DNA of 64,000 bases from Pteria penguin. Taxonomy: Eukaryota > Mollusca > Bivalvia > Pterioida > Pteriidae. Under the pieces are notes generated by a model. It did not search any database, was not told the origin of the DNA, and saw only the letters and a program-made list of their open reading frames with translations. The position numbers and the translations under genes were made by a program. Positions within the stretch are counted from its first letter, which is position 1, and every line of letters begins with the position of its first letter. This document shows positions 34,101 through 49,100 of this stretch, one piece after another. The stretch spans positions 55,966,288 to 56,030,287 of the forward strand of contig CM068587.1 of NCBI GenBank assembly GCA_035048485.1. Reading direction: 5' to 3'.

Positions 34101-37100
34101 TAATCAGTCTGGTAAAACCCCTTCTACAGAGAAACCATCATCCACAGAGAAACCTGAAGGAAGTCCACCAGATTCTGGGGAAATGGCTACAGAGGACAAA
34201 AAAGCAGCAAGTCAGCACTCTAGTGGAAGAAGTTCAAGAGGTATGAAAGAAGGATGAAGTAAGAAAGATAACTCTTCCATTATTTCAGTATTTTATATTT
34301 GAGGAGCATGATTAATCATGGTAACAGTTCATTATCAACTCTTTTATAATCTGCAGTACAATTACCTTTTGTAATAATAATTAAAAACATATATCTCAGT
34401 ATTTATCTTTATATTTTGCATAATAGTTCGTCTGTTTGATATATATTGAATTTATTGAAAATGATTTAAGACAAGATGGAGGTAACTCTGGGATTTTTTT
34501 TTATATTACTTTCGTCAGTATAACAGTTTGTATATTGAAAATTCTCTTTGATTTATTGGCTTAAAGATGCAGTCACTAGTTGAATTAACTGATTATTTTA
34601 TAATGATGACTTTCAGCTGGCAGTACATCCAATGAGGAGCCTAAGGTACAGAGTAAACTTAGTGATGCCAATTTAAGCACTGCTTCCATGCTAAGTGATG
34701 GGGGAGGTGCACAGGAGGAAGCCATTAAAGAGGCAGAGGAAAGGGCCTCTCAAATGTCCAGCAGGAAGAGCTCATTTAAAGAGGAGGTAACTTATGTTTT
34801 AATCATTATAATTGTATAGGATGTGCATATCTTCATACTTTACACTATGACAGTTAATATAAACATTAGTATTTGAAGTGGTAAAGTTATAATAGTGTAT
34901 AAAATTTCATAACTATTGTGAGTAGACTTGATTGGCTTGTAGTGCAGATGATCCAGGTTTGATTCCCAGCTTATGCCACTATGTTTGGTGGTTGGTTATC
35001 TCCAGCTTCAGTGTTATGGTATAACTGAGAAATCTGTGGCAAGCCACTTAAAAAACACCAGTCAGCCAGATATCAAACTATTGCTCATTTTCAGTATAAC
35101 ATCTCAGATATGAACATATGTCATTATGTATATCTTATGTTGTAGTCTGAGCTGTCCAGACTAGGTACACCACAGCCTATCACTCCAGTACTGCAACACA
35201 AGCGATTTGTACCTACTTACAAGGGAAGTCCTAATGCTTTCAGTATCCAGCTCTTTTGTATCGATGAGAGATATGAAATGAGGTATGTACTTGTTTTTCC
35301 TGCATGGTTATTGTGTGTGTTCATCACGCAGGGCTGCCAAACCTTACTATCGTAAGCGTAAGGCTTACGATTTTGGCCCTTAAAATACACCGTACGATTT
35401 AGGGGGAACATCCTACAATTTTTGATTTTTTTTATGTAAAATAATGAAATCCAGATTTTTTCGACCAAATTGGTTTCAAAATTACAAAACATTCACGGTC
35501 CTTGCCATGATTTTTGGCAAAGTATTTTGCAAAGTGAAAGTAACTTGTGGTTTATGATCAGTCTCATTTAAACTCTTTAACAAAACAAAAATGTCGGCAG
35601 AAAAACAAAGTCGGAGACAGAAGTGACACTCCACCAAAAAAAAATTGAAAGCTCAGTGAAATCAAAAGTTCAAGCATGATTACAGCTCTAAGTATTCTAG
35701 TATTGTAAAATCCAATCTTTATGCAAGATGTACTGGTATGTTATAGTTGTACTTATTTGTTCCACAATACATGTACAATCAGATACTTAAATATATATGT
35801 CAGTTATTGAATTGACAAGAACAAATTGTTTAATAGATTTTAATAAATACTAGCCTAAATATGTCTTGAATTGCTTCGATGACATGTGCTATTACAAGAA
35901 ATCTCCAGCAGATGGGGGCCTAGACGGCCCCCAGACCCTGCCTTACTATTTATAATTTCATAAGGTTGGCAGCTCTGATCATGTAACAACAGGATTCATT
36001 TTTCACAGAATGAGTTCTATCCTTTATGTATTGTTTCATCTAGACCATAAGTGGAAACTATTTTTAAACATCTACATATAAAGGAAGGAGATGATCCTTT
36101 CAATGACTATTATCTGTACATGTTTCCTTAGCTTGTAAACTGTTCACAATAAAGTAAATCTGTTATCACTTTCTTTCAGTATCTTATGATTGTTAAAGGA
36201 AATCATTATTTGTTGTTTGTATTTCAGATCAACTGATTTCTTGACTCAGTGTTTTGCGCTTTTCCCGGAGTTAGATTTTTGTGTTATAACAGTACCACAT
36301 CTTGTTCCAGAGTTCCCCCTTATCCAAGAATTCATGGTATGTAGTTTTGATGGATTTTTGTAGGTCATACACAGACACACAAATTAAAACCCTCAGGCTG
36401 TATATATATTCTCGTCCATGGATTTTGCTGATATATATAATACGTGACTTTAAAATTAATTGCTGCTGTAATCTTGTAGTAATGTATTTAGTCTTTTCTT
36501 CCTTTGTGAGTTTGTCACATTGTCTCAAAAATATACCATTTATGATCAGATAACATTTTACACTAATTTTGCAAATTGCATTTGATCCATTCCATTGCTT
36601 AAGAACCTGACCTTTTTCAGAGAACAAATTTTGATTTTACTATTTCAGACATCTATACTAATTTTTGTTACTAGTGGGGATCGTTTTGGGTATCCATTTC
36701 CTTTGGACCCTTTTATGTTTACAATAAAGGCCCTATACATTATAATATGAATATCTGTCCTCAAGTATTCCAAAAAACGGAATCTTTTGTCAGTGTGAAA
36801 TTTAATGGTATATTTGTATTTGTAGAGAGTAACTCCTCGCTGTCCGAGTACTCTATCTCAGGAACTTTACTGCTTCTACAGAGCTGGCCTCCTTAAGTAA
36901 GTACAAGATAGTAATGATGCTTGCCATATATTTTAGAATTGCAAAGCCAGTTTTATACTATTATAAGAGATTTGTAAAAGAAAAGTAGCACTCATGTTTC
37001 CCTGTTGATATATTTGTCAGATTTTTAATGGGCAAAAATTGTTACATTACTACTGCACACTTTATTATACTACCATTTTATAATTCATTCTGGGACACTG

Positions 37101-40100
37101 TGTTAATCATAACATTCAAAATAATTTTTTAAAAAGAAACAAATGATTGTTTGGTTGAATGATGTTTTTACATTGCTGTCAACAATAAGTCAGTCTGTCA
37201 CAAACTGGAAACAGGGGGTTAACGACATCTTCAGAATAGTGGTTTGATCTGGGAATCAAATATGGATTGCCTTCAACATAGGCCAACCTTGCTACTAGTA
37301 AATAAAGTCAATATTGTGCTTTTCACATGTTCACATAGAAAATTGTATTATATACTTTGTATTTTCTTCTTTTTTCAGGGACTTCAAAGTTCGACCAGCA
37401 TGTACAAGTGATTGTTCAGGAGTACAAAAACTTGTTGAAAGCATCGAACTAAATGATAAGCTTCTGAGTGACCTAGAACAGTTTAATAAGGCTAGACGAG
37501 ATGAAGTAAGACATAAATGTATCTTTAGTATATTAGTTTGCAGTTTACTTTGACTTAAATTTAAAAGATAGATATATATAGCTATACACTTTACATGCTG
37601 ATAACTGGGAATACTGGCATACCTGGGATGGAATGAGAACAGTGGATGGAGGGATGACTTATATTTATCATGATTGAAAATCACATTTTAACTTATGTAA
37701 CTAAATAGAACTTTACAATATGACTTATCATAAGTCAAGCACAGGTGTAATGATGTAGCTTATTATGATATGATATGTGTCATGATACTTGATAATTTGG
37801 ACTAGAATTGAGTGGAAAATAGACAAAAAGACAATAACATGTTCAGATAATCTGCTTATATACATATATATTTATATATATATAATTTGCTTAAATAATT
37901 CTTTTTGAAACATTTCTATATATCTCATAAAAATTGTTACACATCTTTATAAAGAAAGGGATTGATTGCTGTAACATGGACGTATCGTTTGAACTTCCTC
38001 CTGCATAGAATATCGTATCATGGCATCTGTATCATGATATATCATATCACGGTATATCGTTACATACATAAAATCCAGCAATATGTCATAAATTGTGTGT
38101 AAAAATATTTGTTATATGGAAGTATGGTATAGTTTGATCAGCATGAAGTGACACATCTGGGTCTTGTCAAATCCCCACAGAAAACAATCAGTTTGTAAAT
38201 AATAGGGGTGTAGAAGATTTAAATTTTGTCTTGCTCCAATTTACATGCTAAAAGATTGTATTATTTGTTTACCTGTCACCCCTTTTATAATCAAACTTGG
38301 ACTCACTGTGCTTAGAACATGTGCAACTTAATGTTGTTGGACAATATAATTATGTAAAGAGTGAGACATATCTATTCTTAAAGACATTGCAGACAGTTGT
38401 GTATGTTTATCTTTTAGCATATCAAGGTATAATTTATGTTGCTATATTTGTGGTGTTTGGTTACAGTAATTACCGTAGTAATGATATAAACTGCATGCTG
38501 GATTATAATGCTAACAATTCTAAATGTGTGTTAAAATTGTTATTCTTAAAACAATAAAGGAATGGCTGTATGTTTTTGTGGAAATGGGAAATAACTTACC
38601 ACGATATATGAATAAAGAATAAATTTTCTTTTTCTGAATTTTCTGTTTATTTATCTATTTATTTATTTTTTTTTTTTGGGGGGGGGGGGGGGGTGTTTTC
38701 TAAACCGCAGTTAAATTTCTGCATAGACTGAATTACTAACAGATTTCAAATTTAAGATTTTACTAGATCTTCTAAGATTTATAAAGCATTCTACTGTAAT
38801 ATTACTTGCAAATTGTTGTATTTCTGACATAAGTGCAGAATGCTTTATTACCTTGAAATATGACATTATATATTTGGTAATGAATGAAGTGTAAAGAAGT
38901 ATGCAAGTGACAAATAGCTGAAAATGTTTTTGAAAGATTCATTTTTTCTAGAGGAAATTGTAGTAATTATTTTTAAATCATCCTTTGCAAATTGTATCTT
39001 ATAACAATAAAACATAGCCATCATTCAAAATATAGATGCAAAGTGGTATGTTTAAACATTTGTAAGGTGCCCATTTCAATATAGATATTTTGAGAAACAG
39101 TCCTCTTAGAAATTTGTACTAAATATTGTATTTGCAGGATGGTACAGAGATTCAGGCTTTCATAGCAGAGTGTGCTGGCAGAGTAGTAGGAGTGGCCATT
39201 GTAAGGAGAGAAGAGGTGTGTACATGTGTTATTATAACATTCTCAAGTGTTGGATATGAAGTGCTATGATTATAAAAGCAGTAGTGTTATGATACTCTAT
39301 AGACATGTAAAACCACACTGATATCTGCCTAAGTAATTTTACCTCCCACAAGACGTAATTTTTCTCTGTGGTGACGATTCATCTGAGATCAGACAAAATA
39401 TCCAACAAATTATACATTTGTTGATAATGTAAATGGAGCAATAAAAATCATCATTTGTGATATTTTGTGACATTGTTTCTGTTTTTATGAAAATCATCAG
39501 AATGTCATGTTCTTTTACAAGCTTTGGAAGGGTCTGTATAATGTGGAATATAACATTTTGTTTTCTTTACATAGGACATAGAGTATATCCGATCCCACTA
39601 TAATATCGAGGATTTCATCTACTATAATCATCATAAACGAGAGGAACACGGCCATCTTCATCACTTTGCCCTTAACCCTATCTTCAATCATCTGTCAAAA
39701 TATTTCATCAAAGTAAGTAACATCAAATCTACAAAAATACATTAAAGTAAGCATGCTGGATACATTCAATTTGTGGTGAAATATTAAAGTAATCAAGTAG
39801 GGATACATAAAGAAAATAATTTCAATATGGAAAAATTCTACTAAGATTGGAATAAACATTGAAAAATATAATCTTGAACTAAGAGCTATTTTCCTTATTG
39901 AAGATTTCACTTAAATAAAATCTTGACAGATGTAAAAATCATATCTAGAGAAGTTTGTGATGACTTGATTTTAAATCATAATATTATTGAAAAAATGAGA
40001 CAATTTGAATAATTTCTCTCACAGAAAGAGATATATATAGATAGATTAATAGATATGTTATCATTCACATGGCTACTTAATCTTTATTTTCAGGAAATCT

Positions 40101-43100
40101 TCAGACTGGGTCACAAAACCTGTTTATATTATCCACTATACCCTAGCTATGTGTCAAAGGAGGTAAATAAAGTCCTTCATGAATTACTATATAGAATCCA
40201 AACTGTAAATGAACAAAACATAAAATCATCAATGTATTTAGATATAACAGAATAATATTTTGATATTATAGAGAGCCTCATATTAGAAAGTCCTGGAAAC
40301 TATTTATTTTTGGTAAATATTAACTTTTTGCAATAAAATTGCATTGTGATGTGGTATTTATAGGTAGTGGACAAGCACTCACTTGTTGGTGCCTTAAATG
40401 ACATGGTGCCAGTGAGAGCCAGACGTCAAATAGTCTACCCTCTAGATAAACTGGGAGTGAATGCTCCCTCCAATAGAGTGCTGAAGGAAAAGGAACCATA
40501 TGCTCTTAACCATATTAACAGAAAACTTGTTGTAGAACCAAAGGTAAAATCTTTAACAGAATAAAAAAATGAAATTTTTAAGTTAAAAGATGGCGAACAG
40601 AGAAAGATGGAAAGAATTTGTGTAATTTAAAGTTAGAAAGCTAAATTACAAAATCTCGTTTTTAAAGAAATGTTCTCTTCTTTGAATTGATTTCTGGATT
40701 ATAATTATATTAAAGTAAAGAGTGGGTCATATATTAAATAAAGTAAGTAGTTGGTAATTTTATGTACTACTAATTTCATCTACTGTACACTAATCCTAGT
40801 GATTCTAATACTGATTTAAATATGTTTTAGGTGACAGTTAATGCCAGAATTGTTGTAGTCGGAGCTTCTGATGTCGGCATCGCATTCCTCGAGGCTCTAG
40901 CATACTGGTAATAATATAATATCATAATGAGTAACATGATATATAATATATATATATATATATATAAAAGGTATTTACTTATTGGTATGCTAGTCTCTGT
41001 AAGAGGATTTTAACTTAAATTTTCATTGTATTATTTGTTTTGTAAATTGTTAAGAAATAGTTATTTTAGTGTAAAAATTTTGGTTTCTCTTGCATCGATG
41101 GGAACAATATAGAAAAGATAAGTTTCAGTTATATTGCTCAGTTAAAGCTTGTTGGAATGATTTGGATGTATGTAATGTTTGGGTTTACTATGTGTTTTTT
41201 TTATTCAACATTTTAGAATATTGCCTTGTTTGGGAGAAACATGTTGTATTTTCATATTACTTGTTGTCTTACTGTAATACAGAGTTATCTACCTTTGGAT
41301 AGGCATTTAATGTAGAGTATTTGTGACATTAACAAGTACCGTGGAATCATGGTGAAATTAAGGGAAATGAAGGAACAAAAATGACGCTTCCATAGGAATT
41401 GTATGACATCACAATGGTTATGATGTTATGTGCCTACCCAAATGGAAAAGATTTTCCTATATTGTAATGTTTGTTTTCATATATAGATATGTGATCAGAC
41501 AAGGAAAAGTTTTTTCATAATGATCCACATGTTTATTTAACCTCATGCAGAAGCAGTTATTTGAAATTAATAATGGAAGGTGCCTATCTTTCTTACTTTT
41601 GTTTAATTTTGCTGGTGATTAGAATTATTTGCATTGATAAAACCTAACAAATTTTGTATTCCAGCCCACATCTCCGTTTCAACAATTTGACTCTGATTTC
41701 TCCCCATGGACTTCCAGGAGAAATGCCTCCTGATGAACTTAGGGATCAAATGTTGGGCCGGAGCTTCTGTTACAACCAGGAAGAATTCGCTAAATGTTCC
41801 CTTAGAACATGGATAAATGTGGTGTACGGCAAAATGACTTCAATAGACAGGAAGAAGAAAATGCTTATTGTAAATAATAGTACTGTGGTACCATTTGACC
41901 ACTTGGTGTTAAGTATGGGTCTACAGTATCAGATTCCTGCCCCCACAGGAGCTGATGTGGAGTCTAAAGTCACAAATTCAGAATTACCTAATTCTCCTGA
42001 CAGAAGGTACTTAAAGCCATCCCCTAAAAACTTGTTTTTGGTGAATGATGAATATGACGCTGCAGTGGCACTGTACTGGACGGAGAATTATATACTCAAG
42101 TCACAGAGTAAGTACATGTATACAAAACTGAAGTACTCATTCAACTAAAAAATTATATTCTCAATGTAAAATGAGTGTTGACCTTGAATACTCAACTATG
42201 TATATATATACTTACTATAGAAAATTATATACTCAAACCGCATAGTAAGTTTGGAACTTGAGTACTCAACAGCAGTTGAAACTCTTTAAGGTGAAGTCAA
42301 TGGGACCAGAGCAAATATTTCGACTTGATCAGACTTTGATACAAATATCAGTTATTTATCAATATAAACATCAGATTTTTTTTTAAAACCATTTTTAATC
42401 TTTCTTGATAAATCCTATAAATATATGTTTTACTGAGTATATTTCATATTTTACATCAATGTAATGCATCAATCTATTGACTTAATGTTAACAAGTATGT
42501 CTCACATTAATCTTGACTTAACCAACTTCAACTTTAGCTTAACTTTGGGATAAATGAAAGCTTGACTTACGCGACATTGAAATAACGAGTTTCCACTGCA
42601 TATAGAAAATTGAAAACTCAATTGAGTGGAGAAATTACATACTAAATATACTTGAGGCACACTATGAATACATAAATTGAAAACTGAAGTCAGAAAGGAA
42701 ATAACATGCTGAAATCTGATAATTACTAAAAAGAATTTAAATGTTTACTCACTTAGTAAGTAGAAACATTTTTTTAGGATATTTCCCTCAGATCATGAAG
42801 AAAAGTCGTACATAATTTGAAGAGAATTCATACATGTACTGCAAACTATTTTATGGATGACTTCCTGTATCAAGTGTTCTATATTTGTGTTTTGTATTTT
42901 CTTTGTATGATGTCCTCACTAAAGGCCTACATGTACTGCCATTACAGGAAAGGTATTAGTATATGGCTGTACACTGGATGCTTACTGCTGTATACAGGCT
43001 TTGCTCAGCATGGGAGTGCCAGGGGAGAGAATCAATCTGGTGGAACCCCCTTCACATTATCAGGTATATATATACATGTATATATACACATGTGATGTAT

Positions 43101-46100
43101 CCACACAATCTGGTGGAACACATACCCCTCCCCCTCAGATGACTAGATATACATACACACATTTGTTGTATCCACACAATTATGATTTGAGGTAGCACTG
43201 AATGCTCGTTGAAAAAAGCCATTTTCCCAATTAAATTTTCAAATTTTTATGCCCCTTTAAAAATTCCTGGGGAGCTTATGAATGCTGTTGTGTCTGTCAG
43301 TCTGTGTGTCTGTCCATCATTATCTCCATTTTAACTCATATCACCTAATCCATTCATAAAATTTTGATCATACACTTCAAATATGGGCTTTCAGACAAAG
43401 GTCACTCAGGTCATTTATTAAAGGTCAAGAACAACTTTTAAAAATGCAAAAAAGGACTTAGATTTTTGTGAATTTCAATTGGCAAAGATTATACATAACT
43501 CAAATGTTAATTGCAACTTGGGATGTAGGCTTTTGTGCAAAAATCACTCATAATCATTTTTGAAAGGTCAAGGTCATTTACAAAATAGCACTTAAAATCC
43601 AAATGAGGGTTTATATTTCAGTGAATTTTTAGCAAGCAATGATCATGTTTCATACAAATGTTAATTGTCACTGTATGGACTGTTAGATAATGGTCACTCA
43701 AGATCAAGGTCACTCAAGATCATTTGTGAAATTCGAAGGTCACGCAGCAACCAGAACTTAATATACCAGAAAGAAAACAACTTATATTTACTTCATATTG
43801 ATCAAGAATGCATGCAACTTCATCTTTTTATGCTCTCTGAAAAAATTTCAGAATACATGTATATAGTCAGTGGCTGTTGTTTTTGTTTGTCTGTTAGTCT
43901 TTCTTCCCATTTGTCTGACTATTTCCACACCTTTTGTCAGAATTTGTTCAAATCTACATATAGGGTTGCAATGTTGACCTTTGCTTTCCTCAGCTATTTC
44001 TGTTTTTAGACACAATTAAGACGTAAATTGAATTAGATATAAATCAAATTAAATTGAACTGAATTATATGAATTGTAAATTTGGTTAATTATTCATACTT
44101 AATTTAAATTTATTTCATGTGGAGTTCTCCATGGATTTGATACAGTTCAGGGAACATCCATCAGTTTTATTAATTTCTGCATTTATTTTAAATCTTTGAA
44201 ATCAATTTCTCTTGTCCAAATTGTGATACAAATCTGGTCAACAACTGACAATGTCTGTCTGTCATTCCATGTTGTGTCACATGCCATGTGGGTTAGTTAC
44301 TGTGTTTAGCTTTGTTATTGAGGAATTACTCAGTGTATCTATTTTTCTGAATTCAGATGCAAGTAGACATATCGATGAAATTTATTCATTGAATGCCATA
44401 GTCAACTGTCAGCTGTGATTTTGATTTTTTTTCTCGAAAATCAATGTTATTAAATCTGTCATTTACATTTGGTCTTTGCATGGTGTGGACTCTGTCAGAT
44501 AGTTAAATTCAATCTTTTTTCTCATAATCTGTATCTTATATGTCCTGATAACTTGTTCCTACTTTATAGGTAGCTATTACCTTTATCAATAAAGGAATAA
44601 TTCATTATACATATGTATATCTCATTAAGAGGGCCCAGGAATGATTTCCAGATAATTTCAGTAAGATGAATATCATGGTTTCTTGCACAAGTAGTAGTTG
44701 TTTCTTATAAATAAATTTAGTATAATTATGCCTGGTGACGGAATCTAATTAATTATGTATATACCTATTTGGATATTGAGAAAAGGATTTTTCAATAATT
44801 CCAATCAAAATCAACACTGCTTGCACTGAAAGCAGAAAATAGTTTCTACGATACACTCATATTCTGGTTTGAGATAATTGACAAAGATTAATTTTTTATA
44901 TTTATCTATAGAGGAGAAAAAATTCAGGTTTATTTCATGAAGGTCATTGTTCATGCAAATTACTACTCTGCATTCACATCAGTAGACTTTCCCAATAATA
45001 GAACAGTTGAATACTAAGTCTTTGTTTGGAAAGAAAATTTATTATGTCCATTGATATATATTCATCAACTGTTGCCTAACTGATTACTTTTTTGGAATAT
45101 ATTAAATCATTGTTTAGATTAATTCATTTATCTACTGCTCTGAATTTAGTAACTCTTCATCGTAATGCTTAGGCTTTTTGTGTCGCCTGTCAAGTAAAGC
45201 GACATGTATGGATCTTCCTGCTGGGTGTCTGTCTGGATGTCTTTCTTTCCATCTGTGTGTCTGTCCATCTGTCTCTGTCTGTCTGTCTGTGTGTCTGCCC
45301 ATCTGTCTCTGTCTGTGTGTCTGCCCATCTGTCTCTGTCTGTCTGTCTGTGTGTCTGCCCATCTGTCTCTGTCTGTCTGTCTGTGTGTCTGTCCATCTGT
45401 CTCTGTCTGTCTGTCTGTGTGTCTGTCCATCTGTCTCTGTCTGTCTGTCTGTGTGTCTGCCCGTCTGTCTCTGTCTGTCTGTCTGTGTGTCTGCCCATCT
45501 GTCTCTGTCTGTCTGTCTGTGTGTCTGTCCATCTGTCTCTGTCTGTCTGTCTGTGTGTCTGCCCATCTGTCTCTGTCTGTGTGTCTGCCCATCTGTCTCT
45601 GTCTGTCTGTCTGTGTGTCTGTCCATCTGTCTCTGTCTGTCTGTCTGTGTGTCTGCCCATCTGTCTCTGTCTGTCTGTGTGTATGCCCATCTGTCTCTGT
45701 CTGTCTGTCTGTGTGTCTGCCCATCTGTCTCATCTGTCTCTGTCTGTCTGTCTGTGTGTCTGTCCATTTGTCTCTGTCTGTCTGTCTGTGTGTCTGCCCA
45801 TCTGTCTCTGTCTGTGTGTCTGCCCATCTGTCTCTGTCTGTCTGTCTGTGTGTCTGCCCATCTGTCTCTGTCTGTCTGTCTGTGTGTCTGCCCATCTGTC
45901 TCTGTCTGTCTGTCTGTGTGATAGGAGTTGCCCTTTTGAAAAATGGATAGAAGTTAACACATGTATTCCTTCAGAACAAATTAGTTTTGAAAGGGGTTTG
46001 ATATATTTTAAATATTTTTCAATTATATTATGGCTTAAAAGCTCATTTACAGCAAGTCAAATATTTCGGCACATTTTGTGCAGCAAGTCTTCAAACATAG

Positions 46101-49100
46101 TGCACTACAAATTATTAAGTCAAGTGGACTGTTATATTCATTGTTTTTTGTTTCAGTCGACCTGTTTCAACAATCCAGTAGTAGACCAAGCTGTACTGAA
46201 ATCTCTACAAGAAGCTGGTGTGACAGTGCATAACGGCTATTTATTGGCCCAATGGAATGATGGAAATGATCCGGCAGAAATAATATCAGCCAGTTTTACT
46301 TCAAATTCAGAGCCACTGAAGTTAGAATGTGGGGTCAGTATAAAAATGTATATTAAGAATAATGCTATTCTTAAAATGATTATATTTAGAGAAAATCATC
46401 CACTTAGTGTATGGAATCCTTGTTTTTGAAAAGAACAATGATTATTTGAAAGAGGAGGCTTATACATTGGGCATTTCTATATAAATTAAAGGCTTTATGA
46501 ACATTAGTACTCCATAATAGATGTTCATTCCCTCTTCTCCATTTTTATGCCCCAGGGTGGATAGTATGGGGGCATATTGTTTTTGTCCTGTCTGTCTGTC
46601 TGTCTGTTTGTTTGTTTGTTTGTTTGTTTGTCTGTCTGAAAACTTTAACCTTGGCCATAACTTGCAAAACTGTGAGGGGTAAAGATGTTATATTTCACAT
46701 GCGTACTCAACTAATGAAGCCCTTTCAAATGACACCAAGGTCAATGACCTTCTGACCTTGACAGTGACCTTCATGCTAAAAATATCTTTTTGAACTATGT
46801 TGCCCCTGGGGCAAGTGTTTCACAAACACAGCTTGTTCATAATGATTTATTGTTTGTTTACTACCAGAGAAAGATGAAAAAAATTTGACTTTCAATTACA
46901 GGTTTTCTTTGCTTACTATAAGAAATCTGTAGATCAAGATGCCTTCAAAGGTAAGGACAAAGTTACTATAATTTCATTTTGTGTGGTGGTGTGTTTCTTG
47001 TTTTTAAGTCACTGAAGGGTCTAACTGTTTTCAGAAACTAAATAAAATTTGACAAAGTTCCATTACATTCTGTTTTCTCTTTATATTGATAAATGACATA
47101 CTGTATTCTGGAAGTGCTGCTAAAGCAGCATGTACATTGTGACACAACAAAGGCAGTTGTATATGTATTCATGCATAATGACTTAATCTGACTTTGTACT
47201 ATTTTTATCATGAAAGTAAACAAATGTCTGAAAAATAGTATCTGATTCATCTAAATCCCACATCTGTTCACAAATAGAAACCAACCATGAAATAGAACAC
47301 TAATATAGAAAACTTTCATTTAATGATTAAACCTAATGCAGAAGAATGGAAACAATTTAAATACACTGTGAAAGGTCCAGCTCCTGTTACCTTGACGACT
47401 AGATCCAAATTATCCTGAAGATTTCCTTTTAAGTATGTTAAATATTTGATACTTTGTATGGCTTTGGGAACACTTTGTGGTTCCTTACCACAGACCATTC
47501 ATGCATGATCAATATTATGAATTCGTCTGGGATTTCAGTAGTGACTATAATTGCATTTTAGCATTTTTTTTCTCTGTATCTAGAACCTTAATTGAGAAGT
47601 TAATATAATAACCAGTGCTACTGATTATTTGCTGTCATTTTGTAGTTCATTTTCCATGACCTCTTTTGCACATATGCTGAAGTAATAGTTATTAGAGGGC
47701 TTCCTACAATGGTGTTACTTGTAATCATTCAGTCATACTTTCTTTTTTTTTTTTAAACATTGATTGATTTGTGGTTAACCTAAGTGCATGGTTGAGATGG
47801 GAATTAATGTTGAAGGCGTGATGTCCTCAGTCCCACCCGACAATTGACCTGTTGATTTCCTGAGCTCTGCATTCTATATCTGAATTGATCTATGACAGAA
47901 AAAAGGAAAGAAAAGTAAAGCCAAAAAACAAAAAGCAAACAAACACCCCCAAATTTGTCAATTGTTGAATTATTTAAGCATTAAACATTGTAAGATCATC
48001 ATTGTTGTGTAAATATATAGAAAAAGATTTAACATAAACGTCTGTCTGAAGATAGCTGAGATTTTGCCAAATTTAACCCTAAACATATAGTAAGTCAGTC
48101 TTCACGCAAAGTTACGGCCCTTGCACTGTGGGTTTGAAAGGAACAACTCTGGGCAGTGATTGAGATTATGTGAACTAAGATAACAGTCTTGTCTGCGACC
48201 AAGTCATTTCAGCTGATGTATTGAATAATGAAATGAAAATACCCTAATTAGATTTATTAAACCAATTCAAATTTTCGTTTGTAAAACCATTAATATTATT
48301 ACAGTTTTTTTTATTTTAATAGTTAAAATTTCGGCAACCAAAATAAAGATTTTTGCCGATGCCGGACACCCTTGCCGGATTCCTTTACTCATAGGACAAG
48401 ATTTTGATATATATCCATTATTTTTTATTCTAAATACAGGGTGTCTATATAGTACCAATTCAGTCGTGTTACATTAAAATATCAGCCTGTACATGCATTG
48501 AACCAAGTGCTCGGCACTTCAGCAGAATAGATAGATGGATAAATGAATAAATAGATAAATAAATTAATTTATTAATAAACAAGAGGACTATTCATCCTTC
48601 GGAATACTAAGTACCTTTGTACAAGGATATGAAAATTAAGGAGTCTATTACTGCATTGTGTTTAATAATCACAGAGACATACAACTCATGTCTTTGATAC
48701 CCATACTCATTATCTTGTAACCTGTGAACCTCTTCATTGTGGTGATTTATTATGATGAAGGAATACATGCATTTTAAAGATCATATAATTAACGTTATTT
48801 ATTGTTATATACATGTCATTATATCTAGTAATTATGCGTACTAACGTTACTTCAAAAGATTTTACCGGATCTCATAAAATTATGTTTAATTATATGGGAC
48901 GTGCGATACGGTTGAGTTGTACTTCTAGGTCGTGTAACCTTGCTCAGATGTCCTGTAAGTGGTCCAGGTTAAGATATTAGGTCTTCTAGAGGTTTTAAAA
49001 TTGAGGAAACAAGCATTCTGGGAGTATAGCTAAAGCAATACAAGTCTCCCACCGATCCCAACAAATCCAAAACTGAAACTTTCCATGGGGAAGCTTGCCA

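Noticed and set aside
45132..46429. Very long open frames on both strands rich in CLSV or TDRQ repeats
   Set aside because: They are products of the stop-free 34-bp minisatellite; all frames are open at once, and the longest plus-strand frame merely runs into a true CFAP61 exon.
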